From Bacteroidales bacterium UBA5382 (GTDB taxonomy: Bacteria > Bacteroidota > Bacteroidia > Bacteroidales > Dysgonomonadaceae): a stretch of DNA of 55,838 bases. The stretch spans positions 1 to 55,838 of the forward strand of contig DHOU01000032.1 of the NCBI GenBank assembly GCA_002409745.1, read 5' to 3'. Below the pieces are notes generated by a model. The model was given only the letters and a program-made list of their open reading frames with translations, had not been told where the DNA came from and did not search any database. The first letter of the stretch is position 1; each line of letters starts with the position of its first letter. Below are positions 44,396 to 53,464 of the stretch, piece by piece. The position numbers and the translations under genes were made by a program.

Positions 44396-46477
44396 ATGAG
44401 AAAAACGATCCTGTCTATTTTTGTACTGCTGGCATCTTTATCGGCTACGTCGCAAGTGAATACCGATCGCGTCATGATGATCGGTAAAAATGCGTTGTAT
44501 TTCGAGGACTATGTGTTGGCCATCCAGTATTTCAATTCGGTTATCACGGCCAAGCCTTACCTTGCCGACCCCTATTACTACCGGGGAATGGCGAAGTTTA
44601 TGCTCGACGATTTTAAAGGTGCGGAAGAAGATTGTTCGCTCTGCCTGGAACGGAATCCGTATTACACGGCGGCGTATCAGTTACGCGGCGCCGCCCGGCA
44701 AAACCAGGACAAGTTCGAAGGCGCGGCGGCCGATTACCAGCGCAGTCTCGAGTTCATTCCCGAAGACCGGCTCACGCTGGTAAACATGGCCATCGTCAAT
44801 GTCGAATTGAAGCAATACGATACCGCGGAGAAGTTTTTCGAGGTGCTGATGCGCCGTTATCCCGATTACACTCCGGGATATCTTACCCGTTCGCAGATGC
44901 ATCTCGAACGGCAGGATACCCTAAAAGCGATGGATGACCTGAACAAGGCTATCGAAATAGATTCTTATAATGCGCAGTCGTTTGCGGCAAGAGGATTATT
45001 GCATTTCCAACAAAAAGACTATAACAAGGCGCTGGCCGATTTGGATGAAGCCATTCGCCTCGATCCGTACTTCGAAGGCAATTACATCAACCGGGGATTG
45101 GTCAAATATAACCTGAACGATTTACGCGGGGCCATGGCCGATTACGACCGCGTCATCGAAAGCGACGAAAACAACCTGATCGCCCGCTTCAACCGTGGGC
45201 TCTTACGGGCTCAGGTAGCCGACAACAACCGGGCTATAAAGGATTTCGACAAGGTGCTCGAATTGGAACCGTCCAACAGCATTGCTTATCTCAACCGCGC
45301 GATCCTGCAACGCGAAACGGGGGACACGCAAGGGGCTTTGAGCGACTTAAATGTCGTTCTCGAAAACTATCCCGATTTTTTCACCGGATATTATATGCGG
45401 TCGGAGTTGAAACGCCAACTGAACGATTTGCGCGGCGCCGAGCAGGATTATAATCTGGCCCGTGCCGAAGAGGCGAAAGCCAGAAAGGGCAGTTCGCTGA
45501 AAGAGCCGGCCTCTAAAACGGAAAGCGACCAACCGGAGTCGAAAGATACCCGCGAACAAACCGATGAGGATATCCAAAAATTCAACCTGCTGGTGGTCGC
45601 CGACAAGAAATCGGAAGAAAAAACCAAATACCAGCGGCAAAGTCGCGGCAAAGTACAGAACATCAATGCGCCCGTGGAGCCGGAACCCGAGTTCGTGCTC
45701 ACTTATTACGAAGGCACGTTCGAAGTACGCCGGCCGGTCTATTTCTCTCAAACGCTACAGTCGGCCAACCGCAATATGGAACTCGAATGGGCCTTAAAGA
45801 TCACAAACTACGAAGTGCCGCTGAACGAGATACAAATACAGGCTCATTTCCGTTCGATCGATCGTTACACGCAGCGCATCCGGAACGCAACCTCCGACAC
45901 CCGGCTTTATTTCGGCCGGGCCATGGACTATTTGTTGGTGCAGGACTACGAAAATGCCCTGATCGACATCTCGCGCATCATTGAAATCGACCCCGGCTTC
46001 GTTATGGCCTACTTTGCGAGAGCCGTAATACGGTCTAAGCAAATGGAAATTGAAAGGCTCGAAAAGGACGATGCCCCCCGATCGAGTTCTGCGACGGACA
46101 ATTCCCGCAGTATGGTATCGGCCGAAACGGACAAATTCGCGGCCGACAAGCTCGCCAAACTTCCCGACGTGCCAACCCAATCGCTCAAATACGATGCCAT
46201 TATGCGCGACTATGAAACCATTACGCGGCTACAGCCGGACTTTCAATTTGCCTATTACAACCGGGCGACTTTATACGAATTGGAAAAAAATCATCAGGCT
46301 GCGATTACCGATTATACGAAAGCCATCGAACTGGAGCCCCAATTTGCCGAAGCGTATTTCAACCGCGGACTGGTGCGTTTGGCTGTCGGCGAGACGGAAG
46401 CCGGGCTCGACGACCTGCGCAAGTCGGGCGAATTGGGTATTGTACAAGCTTACAGCATTATTAAGCGGATGCAATAA
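44396..46477 (+). CDS. Secreted TPR-repeat protein
   Basis: 693 residues with a signal peptide ending LSATSQ. About a dozen TPR motifs are visible in two blocks (about 25-330 and 495-690), for example DPYYYRGMAKFMLDDFKGAE and AYFNRGLVRLAVGETEAGL. They are separated by a charged linker (EEAKARKGSSLKEPASKTES) and a beta segment. It likely scaffolds protein contacts in the periplasm. A TACATTCG box at 44370-44377 is a candidate promoter. A stretch of 690 bases with a 21-bp array follows. Confidence 0.87.
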   Translation: MRKTILSIFVLLASLSATSQVNTDRVMMIGKNALYFEDYVLAIQYFNSVITAKPYLADPYYYRGMAKFMLDDFKGAEEDCSLCLERNPYYTAAYQLRGAARQNQDKFEGAAADYQRSLEFIPEDRLTLVNMAIVNVELKQYDTAEKFFEVLMRRYPDYTPGYLTRSQMHLERQDTLKAMDDLNKAIEIDSYNAQSFAARGLLHFQQKDYNKALADLDEAIRLDPYFEGNYINRGLVKYNLNDLRGAMADYDRVIESDENNLIARFNRGLLRAQVADNNRAIKDFDKVLELEPSNSIAYLNRAILQRETGDTQGALSDLNVVLENYPDFFTGYYMRSELKRQLNDLRGAEQDYNLARAEEAKARKGSSLKEPASKTESDQPESKDTREQTDEDIQKFNLLVVADKKSEEKTKYQRQSRGKVQNINAPVEPEPEFVLTYYEGTFEVRRPVYFSQTLQSANRNMELEWALKITNYEVPLNEIQIQAHFRSIDRYTQRIRNATSDTRLYFGRAMDYLLVQDYENALIDISRIIEIDPGFVMAYFARAVIRSKQMEIERLEKDDAPRSSSATDNSRSMVSAETDKFAADKLAKLPDVPTQSLKYDAIMRDYETITRLQPDFQFAYYNRATLYELEKNHQAAITDYTKAIELEPQFAEAYFNRGLVRLAVGETEAGLDDLRKSGELGIVQAYSIIKRMQ

Positions 46478-46613
46478 GAGAACACCCAAACGGACAATCA
46501 TCTCCGACGAACCGATTGGAGAGGTTCGACGGGGAAGGAAAAGAGGACTCTTTTGGGGAAGTGGTAGCGTCGAGTGAGGCGCTGTCGGCATCCGGCGGGC
46601 TCCTTCTTTAGCC

Positions 46614-46886
46614 AAGTGTCGTGCTGATTGCGTCAAGTGCGTTCCTGTTCTGACAGAGTGTCGCGCTGATTGTGTCGAGTGCCCTCCTGAACTGACCGAG
46701 TGTCGGGGTGGTCGTGTCAAGTGCCCCCCTGTCCTGACCAAGTGTCGTACTGATTGCGTCAAGTGAACCGCTGAACGGACAAAGTGTCATGCCGGTAGTA
46801 TCTTTTTTAGTTCTGACCTGACCAAGTGTCATACTGGTAGTATCAAGCGGAACGCTGACTGGCTCGAGCGTTCTGCTGGCGATGAA
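46614..46886. repeat. Second 21-bp period array, 13 half-units alternating in two types
   Basis: From 46614 every 21 bases a new unit begins. Odd units follow AAGTGTCRTRCTGRTWGYRTC and even units AAGTGnnCnnCTGnnCTGACC, so the true period is 42 bp. All 13 units hold the 21-bp phase; one (46803-46823) is strongly degraded. Minus-strand frames stay open through most of it and would give 14-residue repeats such as GQFRRALDTISATL, but no gene start is supported. It follows the TPR gene. Confidence 0.85.
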
Positions 46887-46938
46887 AAGCGCCGCCCCGC
46901 CGCCGTACCACGCGGAATAATAAGGAGGAAAATACCCG

Positions 46939-46966
46939 CCGGCGCAAGTCTCCGGACTTGTGCCGG
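46939..46966. repeat. Strong 12-bp hairpin
   Basis: CCGGCGCAAGTC (46939-46950) pairs with GACTTGTGCCGG (46955-46966) across TCCG, with one G-T pair. No T run follows, so it is not a standard terminator. Confidence 0.65.
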
Positions 46967-46979
46967 GAATCATGATGAA

Positions 46980-47007
46980 CCGCACGAGGCAGATCCGCGT
47001 GAGCGAA
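46980..47007 (+). repeat. 28-bp direct repeat, left copy (flanks toxin-antitoxin remnant)
   Basis: Matches 47472-47499 at 24 of 28 positions (core GCAGA, then CCGCGTGAGCG). The right copy forms a hairpin CACGGG-GCAGA-CCCGCGTG. Confidence 0.65.
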
Positions 47008-47106
47008 ATGTGATTTCGTTATTTGTGGGCTTGACTCGCAATGGGTGCATAACCCGAAGGTATCGCTTGGAGCCGCGCCCTCGATAACACCAAAATCAAA
47101 GAAAGC

Positions 47107-47137
47107 TTGCATATTTAAGGGTAAAGTCTTATTTTTG
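47107..47137 (+). promoter_or_regulatory. Promoter of the antitoxin gene
   Basis: TTG (47107-47109), 20 bases, then TATTTTTG (47130-47137). A ribosome-binding sequence AAGGAG lies at 47153-47158, 9 bases before the chosen ATG. Confidence 0.65.
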
Positions 47138-47167
47138 TCACGGAATATTTATAAGGAGAAAATGATC

Positions 47168-47386
47168 ATGGCTACAATCACGTTAAAATATGATGCGCAA
47201 AATGTAGTGATTAAAAGCATTTTGGATGCTGCTGTTGCAGCCGGCGCTACCATTATAGAATCAAATTCGGAATTTAATACGCGGAATTTAAGCCCTATCG
47301 AAAGATCAATAGAGGATATTAGAGAAGGACGTATAACCCATATCCAAAATATCGATAACGCCCTTGAAGAAATCGGACACAAGTAA
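47168..47386 (+). CDS. Antitoxin-like protein of a type II toxin-antitoxin pair
   Basis: 72 residues: MATITLKYDAQNVVIKSILD then a mid-protein stretch and RSIEDIREGRITHIQNIDNA near the end. The N-terminal strand and helix plus a C-terminal tail ending before an overlapping YafQ-like reading frame fit RelB/DinJ-like antitoxins of Bacteroidota; the exact family is not certain. AAGGAG favours the ATG at 47168, though ATG 47162 is possible. The toxin frame that follows is truncated, so the protein may have lost its partner. Confidence 0.65.
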   Translation: MATITLKYDAQNVVIKSILDAAVAAGATIIESNSEFNTRNLSPIERSIEDIREGRITHIQNIDNALEEIGHK

Positions 47387-47471
47387 AATAATCCCGGAAA
47401 GCAAGTATAAATACCAAATAGATTTTACCAACCAATTTAAAAGAGATGTTGTAAAATCCCGGAAATCATAA
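47364..47471 (+). pseudogene. Truncated YafQ/RelE-like toxin
   Basis: A frame overlapping the antitoxin end reads KYKYQIDFTNQFKRDVVKSRKS then stop. YQIDFTNQFKRDVVK matches the first strand and helix of YafQ-type mRNA interferases, normally about 90 residues. The stop at 47469-47471 abuts the right copy of the 28-bp direct repeat, so most of the toxin, including catalytic residues, is gone. Confidence 0.65.
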
Positions 47472-47499
47472 CTGCACGGGGCAGACCCGCGTGAGCGGA
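47472..47499 (+). repeat. 28-bp direct repeat, right copy
   Basis: 24 of 28 positions match 46980-47007. It begins at the base after the truncated toxin's stop codon. Confidence 0.65.
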
Positions 47500-47508
47500 G
47501 CACACTCG

Positions 47509-47640
47509 AAAAAGAAGTTGACAGGTTATTTGACCAATACAAGGCTTTCCAAAGAAGACGTTTTAGAAAGCTACGCAGAGCTTTGGAGGATTGAAAAGAT
47601 ATTCAGGATATCCAAAACGGATAAGACAATGCCTTCATTT
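47509..47640 (+). pseudogene. Transposase C-terminal fragment (IS4/IS1634-like DDE)
   Basis: The frame encodes KKKLTGYLTNTRLSKEDVLE and SYAELWRIEKIFRISKTDKT. The spacing Y-x2-L-x3-E-x6-K matches the YREK signature around the catalytic Glu of IS4-type transposases, with Leu replacing Arg. Only about 40 residues remain. The remainder of this open frame is unrelated, so the fragment is dead. Confidence 0.65.
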
Positions 47641-47808
47641 TTCCATAGGCATTCGATATTCTTCAAAATAGGGAAGATATCGATTGTTCCTGCTATCGGA
47701 TATAATTATATAAATTATTCCGTTTCTTATTCCTCTGCGAACAAAATAACGCCTGCATTTTTACATCACCGACATTCTCTATTTTTCAAGGTTGGAATAG
47801 AACTTTAA
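47641..47808 (+). pseudogene. C-terminal remnant of an outer-membrane barrel protein
   Basis: In frame with the transposase fragment, this part reads IVPAIGYNYINYSVSYSSAN and ends HSLFFKVGIEL, like a barrel's final strands. The segment PSFFHRHSIFFKIG is echoed by PAFLHHRHSLFFKVG 40 residues later, a small internal duplication. A perfect 17-bp terminator stem follows directly, implying the original gene's 3' end survived. Confidence 0.5.
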
Positions 47809-47811
47809 TCG

Positions 47812-47858
47812 TGTATATAAAGCCCGATATGTTTCATCGGGCTTTATATACATCTTTT
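47812..47858 (+). terminator. Rho-independent terminator, 17-bp perfect stem
   Basis: TGTATATAAAGCCCGAT (47812-47828) pairs perfectly with 47836-47852 across a 7-base loop, followed by TCTTTT. Confidence 0.9.
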
Positions 47859-47898
47859 ACAATAAAACCTGTAATTTTGTGAATAAAAAAATAGAGGT

Positions 47899-48515
47899 AT
47901 GTATAAGCAATCCATTCCTTACGTTATCTTTTTTCTCTTCTTGTTTTTATGGACGGGCGTTCAGGCAACGTTGGCGTAGGGAAATATAATTACTGGCTGA
48001 ACCCTTTTGTCGGGCTGACGATAGGAGGAGCGGCTACTTATTCCGGCATCGACAAGTATTTGGAATCGCCGAACGACCCGCAGATTGTCTATTATATTGA
48101 AGATAAACATATATTGAACTTAAATTGCCTTACCGGCATCAAACTGTCTTCGCCCACTTATAAACATTTCGGCCTTGCAGCCGATGCGGGTTTTTCGTTC
48201 GAACCCATTCCTTTCAACAGCGGGTCGGTAGAATCGCGCAATGTGGTTACGAATGAAGAAAAGGTAAAAAGCAAAACCGTTTTTACCCGCTTCAATCCCG
48301 CTTATTATTTGCAGTTAAGCCTGTTTTACAGGAAGAAGACGGACACTCATCAATCGTGTCAGTTAGCAATAGGGATGGGAGTAACCAACTATAACCCTTA
48401 CAATACGTACTACCGGACAACAATCGACGGCATCCGGTTAAAAGATCATTTCGAACTGTCGACATCCAAACCCGCCTACACGTTATTCCTGCGGCTATCG
48501 GGACTGAATTTTTAA
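47899..48515 (+). pseudogene. Frameshifted outer-membrane beta-barrel protein
   Basis: ATG at 47899 encodes a good signal peptide (MYKQSIPYVIFFLFLFLW, then TGVQA) that stops at TAG 47977-47979. From 47949 a different frame carries the mature part (188 residues: YNYWLNPFVGLTIGGAATYS, strands with aromatic ends, final TLFLRLSGLNF). A net one- or two-base change near the signal cleavage site separates them. The 3' part lacks any signal of its own, so it is unlikely to reach the outer membrane. Confidence 0.65.
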
Positions 48516-48571
48516 TCGGCCGCCAAGTGCTATCGGCTTTACTCCGTATCGCCCGGCAAATAACGCGAAGC

Positions 48572-48604
48572 AAATAGCGGCAAACAGCCGAATGTAACCG
48601 CTTG
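48572..48604 (+). repeat. 33-bp direct repeat, left copy (flanks ATPase gene)
   Basis: 29 of 33 positions match 50188-50220 (shared core CAAACAG, CGAATGTAACC and CTTG). It ends at the base before the ATPase stop codon (48605-48607, minus strand). Confidence 0.75.
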
Positions 48605-50002
48605 TTAGGTGCGGGTGGCGTCATTATTCTTAAATGCAAAATCCGAAATAGATAATTTTTCTTTCTGCTTTATCAAGTCGGCGAATAAAAATGAATAATA
48701 AAGTGGAATATTTAAAAGTCCCTCGTTATACTCTAAACTTTTGAGCGAAAAACGAATGCTTAATTCGGGACTATATTTTTTACGAAATACTCTCAAACTT
48801 TGTCCTTTTACTTGTTCGCCCGATTTTACTTCAATTGGGAAAATTACATTTTCGTCCGAAATAATAAAATCGAGTTCACTTTTCCCTTTGGGTTGATTTG
48901 GATTGTCGGCATTGCTTGCCCAGTAGTATGCTTCGTCAAAACCAAGTGAACGCAATTGCTGTAATACAAAGTTTTCGGCAAAAGCACCACCAAAATTTGA
49001 CCAAATATTATCATCGCCAACTACAATTGAGGCAGGCAAACTTGCCAACTGTCTCATCAATCCAACGTCAAGGGCATAAATTTTAAAATCGGAGTTATCC
49101 GAATAAAAAGACAGCGGCAATTTGTCGCCGTGAGCAGTGAGATTGATTTTATAAATCAACCCTGCATCAAGCAACCAATCAAGAGCAAAAGCATAATCAC
49201 GTCCGCGTGCAGACGGCTCGATAGTTTTGTAAATAAATTTATGATTTTCTTTGGCAAATTGCTGTGGTACGCTTTGCCACAAATTCCCTATTCTTCGCGA
49301 TTCCGTGTTACTTGTATGCTTGCTGAAATCATCTTTGTAGTCGGCAAGAATGTTTTTCAGAATCATTTCTACAATAGTAAGATTTTTGTTTTCAACCCAT
49401 TCCGATACGACAGCGGGCATGCCTCCTATTGCGAGATATTGCTGAAAAACATCTTTAAATCCGCTTGTAATCAGTGGTTTTTTTAATAATTGAATTGCAT
49501 CATGCGCCTCTGTTGTTTGATTTTGCATATTGTTTGCCCAACAAAATTCCTCAAAATCCATTGGGTACAAGCGTAATCTATTAACTTTTCCAACAGGAAA
49601 CGAGGTCCCGCTATGTAAAGCAATGCCAAGCAAACTTCCCGTAGCCACAATATAATATTCCGGTGCATCTTCTGCAAAATATTTTAATGAAGTCAATGCA
49701 CGAGGCACTTCCTGAATCTCATCAAAAATTATCAAGGTATCGCTTTGATTTACAGAAGTGTTAAATTTCAAAGACAAATAATTAATAATCCGCTGGGGTT
49801 CAATGTTCCCTTCAAATAAAGCGACTAATTCTAAATCTGTCCTTTCAAAATTAACATAGACTACTTTTTGAAAGTATTTTTCCCCGAAAAGTGTTTTTAG
49901 AAGGTAGGTTTTACCAACTTGTCGTGCGCCTTCCAACAGTAGTGGTAAACGTTTTCTACTGCTTTTCCATGCTAATAATTGTTCTAATAATTTCCTTTGC
50001 AT
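48605..50002 (-). CDS. AAA ATPase with DUF4143 domain
   Basis: 465 residues. Walker A is GARQVGKTYLL and Walker B LIIFDEIQ, with sensor region IVATGSLLG; the C-terminal DUF4143 region holds a nuclease-like core (SELDFIISDENVIFPIEVKS, resembling the D-ExK motif of PD-(D/E)XK enzymes). These proteins are widespread, often mobile, and of unclear function. It is visibly more AT-rich than its neighbours and sits alone between 33-bp direct repeats, consistent with recent acquisition. No promoter of the local type is evident just upstream. Confidence 0.88.
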   Translation of the reverse strand: MQRKLLEQLLAWKSSRKRLPLLLEGARQVGKTYLLKTLFGEKYFQKVVYVNFERTDLELVALFEGNIEPQRIINYLSLKFNTSVNQSDTLIIFDEIQEVPRALTSLKYFAEDAPEYYIVATGSLLGIALHSGTSFPVGKVNRLRLYPMDFEEFCWANNMQNQTTEAHDAIQLLKKPLITSGFKDVFQQYLAIGGMPAVVSEWVENKNLTIVEMILKNILADYKDDFSKHTSNTESRRIGNLWQSVPQQFAKENHKFIYKTIEPSARGRDYAFALDWLLDAGLIYKINLTAHGDKLPLSFYSDNSDFKIYALDVGLMRQLASLPASIVVGDDNIWSNFGGAFAENFVLQQLRSLGFDEAYYWASNADNPNQPKGKSELDFIISDENVIFPIEVKSGEQVKGQSLRVFRKKYSPELSIRFSLKSLEYNEGLLNIPLYYSFLFADLIKQKEKLSISDFAFKNNDATRT

Positions 50003-50187
50003 AACTTTACAATTTTATCCCGACTGTAAAGATACAGAAAAATCACATTATTGGTGCTAAAAATGTGATTTTTGATTTACAGCCATTCTGTTGTTTGAGA
50101 CGACACTCTATTAACCTTATGCTTTAGCTTACGGGCAACAAGCTGAGAGCAATAAAGTCCCGCAGGGACGACACTTTGTAATCATAC
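50003..50187. other. Intergenic segment with palindrome
   Basis: No gene seen. It holds a GTCCC-GCA-GGGAC palindrome (50157-50169) of a kind common in Bacteroidota intergenic repeats, and AT-rich sequence continuing the composition of the ATPase gene. Confidence 0.5.
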
Positions 50188-50220
50188 GAATAGCGACAAA
50201 CAGTCGAATGTAACCACTTG
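50188..50220 (+). repeat. 33-bp direct repeat, right copy
   Basis: Matches 48572-48604 at 29 of 33 positions; it lies just before the thrS promoter. Confidence 0.75.
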
Positions 50221-50245
50221 CAAAACTGAAATATTACTTATTAAG

Positions 50246-50277
50246 TTGCGTATATTCGCTCAAAAACCGTACATTTG
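50246..50277 (+). promoter_or_regulatory. Promoter of thrS
   Basis: TTG (50246-50248), 21 bases, then TACATTTG (50270-50277). It gives a leader of about 35 bases, too short for a T-box. Confidence 0.6.
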
Positions 50278-50318
50278 CATTCTAAAAATAAAAAGAGAAA
50301 GATAAACGACACATCACA

Positions 50319-52268
50319 ATGATAAAAATTACTTTTCCCGATGCATCCGTAAGGGAATATGAAAAAGGTATTACCGGATTGCAGATTGCCGAAAGTATCA
50401 GTCATCGCCTGGCGCAGGAAGCCCTTGCCGTAAGTGTGAACGGCGAGACGCGCGATTTGACCCGCCCCATCGAAGACGATGCCGAGGTGCAGATACTCAA
50501 ATGGGAAGACGAAGAGGGCAAACATGCCTACTGGCACTCGTCGGCGCATTTAATGGCCGAAGCGTTGCAGGAACTCTATCCGGGAATCAAATTCGGTATC
50601 GGCCCCGCCATTGAAAACGGGTTCTATTATGATGTCGATCCCGGAGAAGGGGTGATCATCAAAGAATCGGACTTCCCCGCCATCGAAAAGAAAATGATGG
50701 AATTCATCGCCGCAAAAGAAGATATCCGCAGAGAATCCGTTTCGAAGAGCGACGCACTGAAAATGTTCTCCGAGAGAAACGAAAACTATAAAGTCGAACT
50801 CATCGACGAACTGGCCGACGGGACGATCACGACCTATACGCAAGGCCGGTTTACCGACTTGTGCCGCGGGCCGCACTTGCCCAATACGTCGTATATCAAA
50901 GCCGTAAAGGTGCTATCGGCAGCCGGCGCTTATTGGCGCGGCGATGAGAAACGTCCGCAGCTCACCCGTTTGTATGGCATCACCTTTCCTAAAAAGAAAA
51001 TGTTGGACGAATACCTGCTGCTGCTCGAGGAAGCGAAAAAACGCGACCATCGCAAAATCGGCAAGGAACTGCAACTGTTTACTTTTTCACCTACCGTAGG
51101 CGCCGGATTGCCTCTTTGGTTGCCCAAGGGAACGCAGTTGCGCCTGCAATTGGAGGATTTTCTGAAAAAAATTCAGAGACAATTCGATTACCAACAGGTC
51201 ATCACTCCGCATATAGGGGCCAAACAGTTATATGTCACCTCGGGACATTATGCAAAATACGGAAAGGATTCTTTCCAACCCATCCACACGCCTGAAGAAG
51301 GAGAGGAGTTTTTGCTCAAACCGATGAATTGTCCGCATCACTGCGAGATATTCAAGGCTTTCCCCCGTTCATACAAAGAATTGCCCTTGCGCCTGGCGGA
51401 GTTCGGAACCGTGTATCGATACGAAAAAAGCGGCGAATTGCACGGACTGACACGTGTTCGCGGATTTACCCAAGACGACGCGCACATTTTCTGCACGCCC
51501 GATCAGGTGAAAGAGGAATTTCTGAAAGTGATGGATATCATCTTCATCATCTTCAATGCGCTCGACTTTAAGGACTTCGAAGCGCAGATATCGCTCCGCG
51601 ACCCCGATAACAAAGAAAAGTATATCGGTAGCGACGAAAACTGGGAAAAGGCGGAGAATGCGATTGTGGAAGCGTGTCGCGAAAAAGGACTCAAGGCCAA
51701 AGTCGAACTCGGTGAGGCCGCTTTCTATGGCCCGAAGCTCGACTTCATGGTAAAAGATGCCTTGGGACGTCGTTGGCAATTGGGAACGATACAGGTAGAT
51801 TACAACCTTCCCGAACGCTTTGAACTGGAATATACCGGCGCCGACAATCAGAAACACCGTCCGGTAATGATTCATCGGGCGCCTTTCGGCTCCATGGAGC
51901 GTTTTGTTGCGGTACTCATTGAGCATACGGCCGGAAAATTCCCGCTTTGGCTCGCGCCGGTACAGGCTACGGTACTGCCTATTAGTGAGAAATTCAATGA
52001 ATATGCCTATCAGGTCGTGAAAACATTGAAAAAATACGACATTCGCGCCGAAGTCGATGACCGGAATGAAAAGATCGGACGAAAAATCCGCGACAACGAA
52101 CTCAAACGCATTCCGTATCTGCTAATCGTTGGAGAAAAAGAAGCAGCCAATGAAGAAGTTTCCGTAAGAAAACAGGGCGGAAACGATCAAGGCTCCGTAA
52201 AACTATCTATCTTTGCAGAAAATATTTTGCGTGAAGTAGAAGATATGGTATCTTCTCAGGTAAAGTAA
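50319..52268 (+). CDS. thrS: Threonyl-tRNA synthetase
   Basis: 649 residues, full length. An N-terminal TGS domain (1-60) precedes the editing domain with the HxxxH pair in [11 protein letters not shown], the class II catalytic core with [10 protein letters not shown] (zinc Cys), [14 protein letters not shown], and motif 3 [13 protein letters not shown], then the anticodon-binding domain ([15 protein letters not shown]). It charges tRNA-Thr. The order thrS-infC-rpmI-rplT is the classic bacterial arrangement. Confidence 0.97.
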   Translation: MIKITFPDASVREYEKGITGLQIAESISHRLAQEALAVSVNGETRDLTRPIEDDAEVQILKWEDEEGKHAYWHSSAHLMAEALQELYPGIKFGIGPAIENGFYYDVDPGEGVIIKESDFPAIEKKMMEFIAAKEDIRRESVSKSDALKMFSERNENYKVELIDELADGTITTYTQGRFTDLCRGPHLPNTSYIKAVKVLSAAGAYWRGDEKRPQLTRLYGITFPKKKMLDEYLLLLEEAKKRDHRKIGKELQLFTFSPTVGAGLPLWLPKGTQLRLQLEDFLKKIQRQFDYQQVITPHIGAKQLYVTSGHYAKYGKDSFQPIHTPEEGEEFLLKPMNCPHHCEIFKAFPRSYKELPLRLAEFGTVYRYEKSGELHGLTRVRGFTQDDAHIFCTPDQVKEEFLKVMDIIFIIFNALDFKDFEAQISLRDPDNKEKYIGSDENWEKAENAIVEACREKGLKAKVELGEAAFYGPKLDFMVKDALGRRWQLGTIQVDYNLPERFELEYTGADNQKHRPVMIHRAPFGSMERFVAVLIEHTAGKFPLWLAPVQATVLPISEKFNEYAYQVVKTLKKYDIRAEVDDRNEKIGRKIRDNELKRIPYLLIVGEKEAANEEVSVRKQGGNDQGSVKLSIFAENILREVEDMVSSQVK

Positions 52269-52357
52269 GAAACAGTTTCTAAACAGAATTATTGGAAATA
52301 AATAGAAATCAATAAAAATCAGATTATAAAACACAGAGAAAATTTAACATCAGCTGA

Positions 52358-52900
52358 ATGAAGAATAATCCCAGAGATTCAAAAGAACTACATCGTATTA
52401 ACGAGCGAATTCGTGTGCCGGAAGTCCGTTTAGTCGGAGATAATATAGAGCAGGGTATTTATCCTACCCGTGAAGCACTACGAATGGCGCAGGAGAAAGA
52501 GTTAGACCTGGTGGAAATTTCACCCACAGCGGCTCCCCCCGTATGCAAAATACTGGATTATCAGAAATTTCTTTATCAACAGAAAAAAAGGCTGAAAGAA
52601 CAAAAGGCGAAATCGGTGAAAGTCATTGTGAAAGAGATTCGTTTCGGACCTCAGACCGACGATCACGATTATAATTTCAAACTCAAGCATGCCATCAACT
52701 TTCTGGAAGACGGTGCGAAAGTGAAAGCCTATGTATTCTTTAAAGGCCGTTCCATTTTGTTCAAAGAACAAGGAGAGGTATTGTTGTTACGCTTTGCCAA
52801 CGATTTGGAAGATTATGCAAAGGTCGAACAATTACCTATTATGGAAGGAAAACGGATGTCTATTATGCTCGCCCCCAAGAAAGCGGCTGCTTCTAAATAA
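52358..52900 (+). CDS. infC: Translation initiation factor IF-3
   Basis: 180 residues. The N-domain has [20 protein letters not shown] and [18 protein letters not shown], the C-domain [20 protein letters not shown] and [11 protein letters not shown]. It keeps 30S subunits free and proofreads the start codon. The ATG at 52358 gives a normal start, not the AUU used in enterobacteria. Its TAA stop (52898-52900) coincides with the 3-bp target duplication of a probable MITE. Confidence 0.96.
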   Translation: MKNNPRDSKELHRINERIRVPEVRLVGDNIEQGIYPTREALRMAQEKELDLVEISPTAAPPVCKILDYQKFLYQQKKRLKEQKAKSVKVIVKEIRFGPQTDDHDYNFKLKHAINFLEDGAKVKAYVFFKGRSILFKEQGEVLLLRFANDLEDYAKVEQLPIMEGKRMSIMLAPKKAAASK

Positions 52901-53081
52901 GAAACTGTTTAAATTTCTTACGAAGACTGTAATTAAACTATTCTTCGCCTTCAAAAAGTTTCTTTTTTGTATTCTTCTTCCTCTTATTTGGCTCAAATAG
53001 CCCGCTATTATCGCCAAAACGAGAAAGAACACTGCTAAAAAATAATTCTTTTTGAATCGCGAAAGAAATTTAAACAGATTC
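52901..53081. mobile_element. Probable 181-bp MITE with 19-bp terminal inverted repeats
   Basis: GAAACTGTTTAAATTTCTT (52901-52919) is inverted at 53063-53081 with 18 of 19 matches. TAA flanks both ends (52898-52900, which is the infC stop, and 53082-53084), fitting a 3-bp target duplication as made by some IS5-group elements. It has no coding capacity. Confidence 0.65.
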
Positions 53082-53155
53082 TAAGTTTTCAGCCCTTAAG
53101 AGAGCGGGATATCCAAAAAAGAAGGAAAAAGTGAGGCACTTTGAAATAAAAGCAT

Positions 53156-53163
53156 TACATTTG
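53156..53163 (+). promoter_or_regulatory. Candidate promoter box upstream of rpmI
   Basis: TACATTTG matches the -7 element; a TTTG at 53140 is too close (12 bases) to be its usual partner. It would restart transcription after the MITE, 104 bases before the rpmI start. Confidence 0.4.
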
Positions 53164-53266
53164 CACACTTTTTCGATATTTTCATTGAATTTCATTCGGC
53201 TATTCCCGGGCGACTATGGAATAGTTCGAAAAAGTAATAATTTTTTCATTAATAAAGTATAGCAAA

Positions 53267-53464
53267 ATGCCAAAAATTAAGACTAATTCCGGTGCTAAAA
53301 AAAGGTTTACCTTTACCGGAACAGGAAAAATCAAAAGAAAGCATGCGTTCAAAAGTCACATTTTGACGAAGAAGACCAAAAAACGGAAGAGAAATCTGAC
53401 GCAGACAGGTCTGATTGACAAAGTGGACGTGAAAAACGTGAAAGCCCTGTTAGGGGTTCGTTAA
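53267..53464 (+). CDS. rpmI: 50S ribosomal protein L35
   Basis: 65 residues, very basic. [20 protein letters not shown] and [14 protein letters not shown] are the family signatures. Separated from infC by 366 bases that include the MITE and a candidate promoter, so it may be less tightly tied to infC than in other bacteria. Confidence 0.97.
   Translation: MPKIKTNSGAKKRFTFTGTGKIKRKHAFKSHILTKKTKKRKRNLTQTGLIDKVDVKNVKALLGVR

Noticed and set aside
46608..46985. Minus-strand 125-codon gene through the second array
   Set aside because: At least two minus-strand frames are open through the repeats, so openness is a by-product of the repeat; no promoter seen.
48560..48615. Integron attC-like site (GTTAGGT near the ATPase end)
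   Set aside because: A GTTRRRY-like box is present, but no matching RYYYAAC box or paired L/R arms could be found.
50278..50318. T-box leader for thrS
   Set aside because: The leader from the predicted start is about 35 bases, too short for a T-box.
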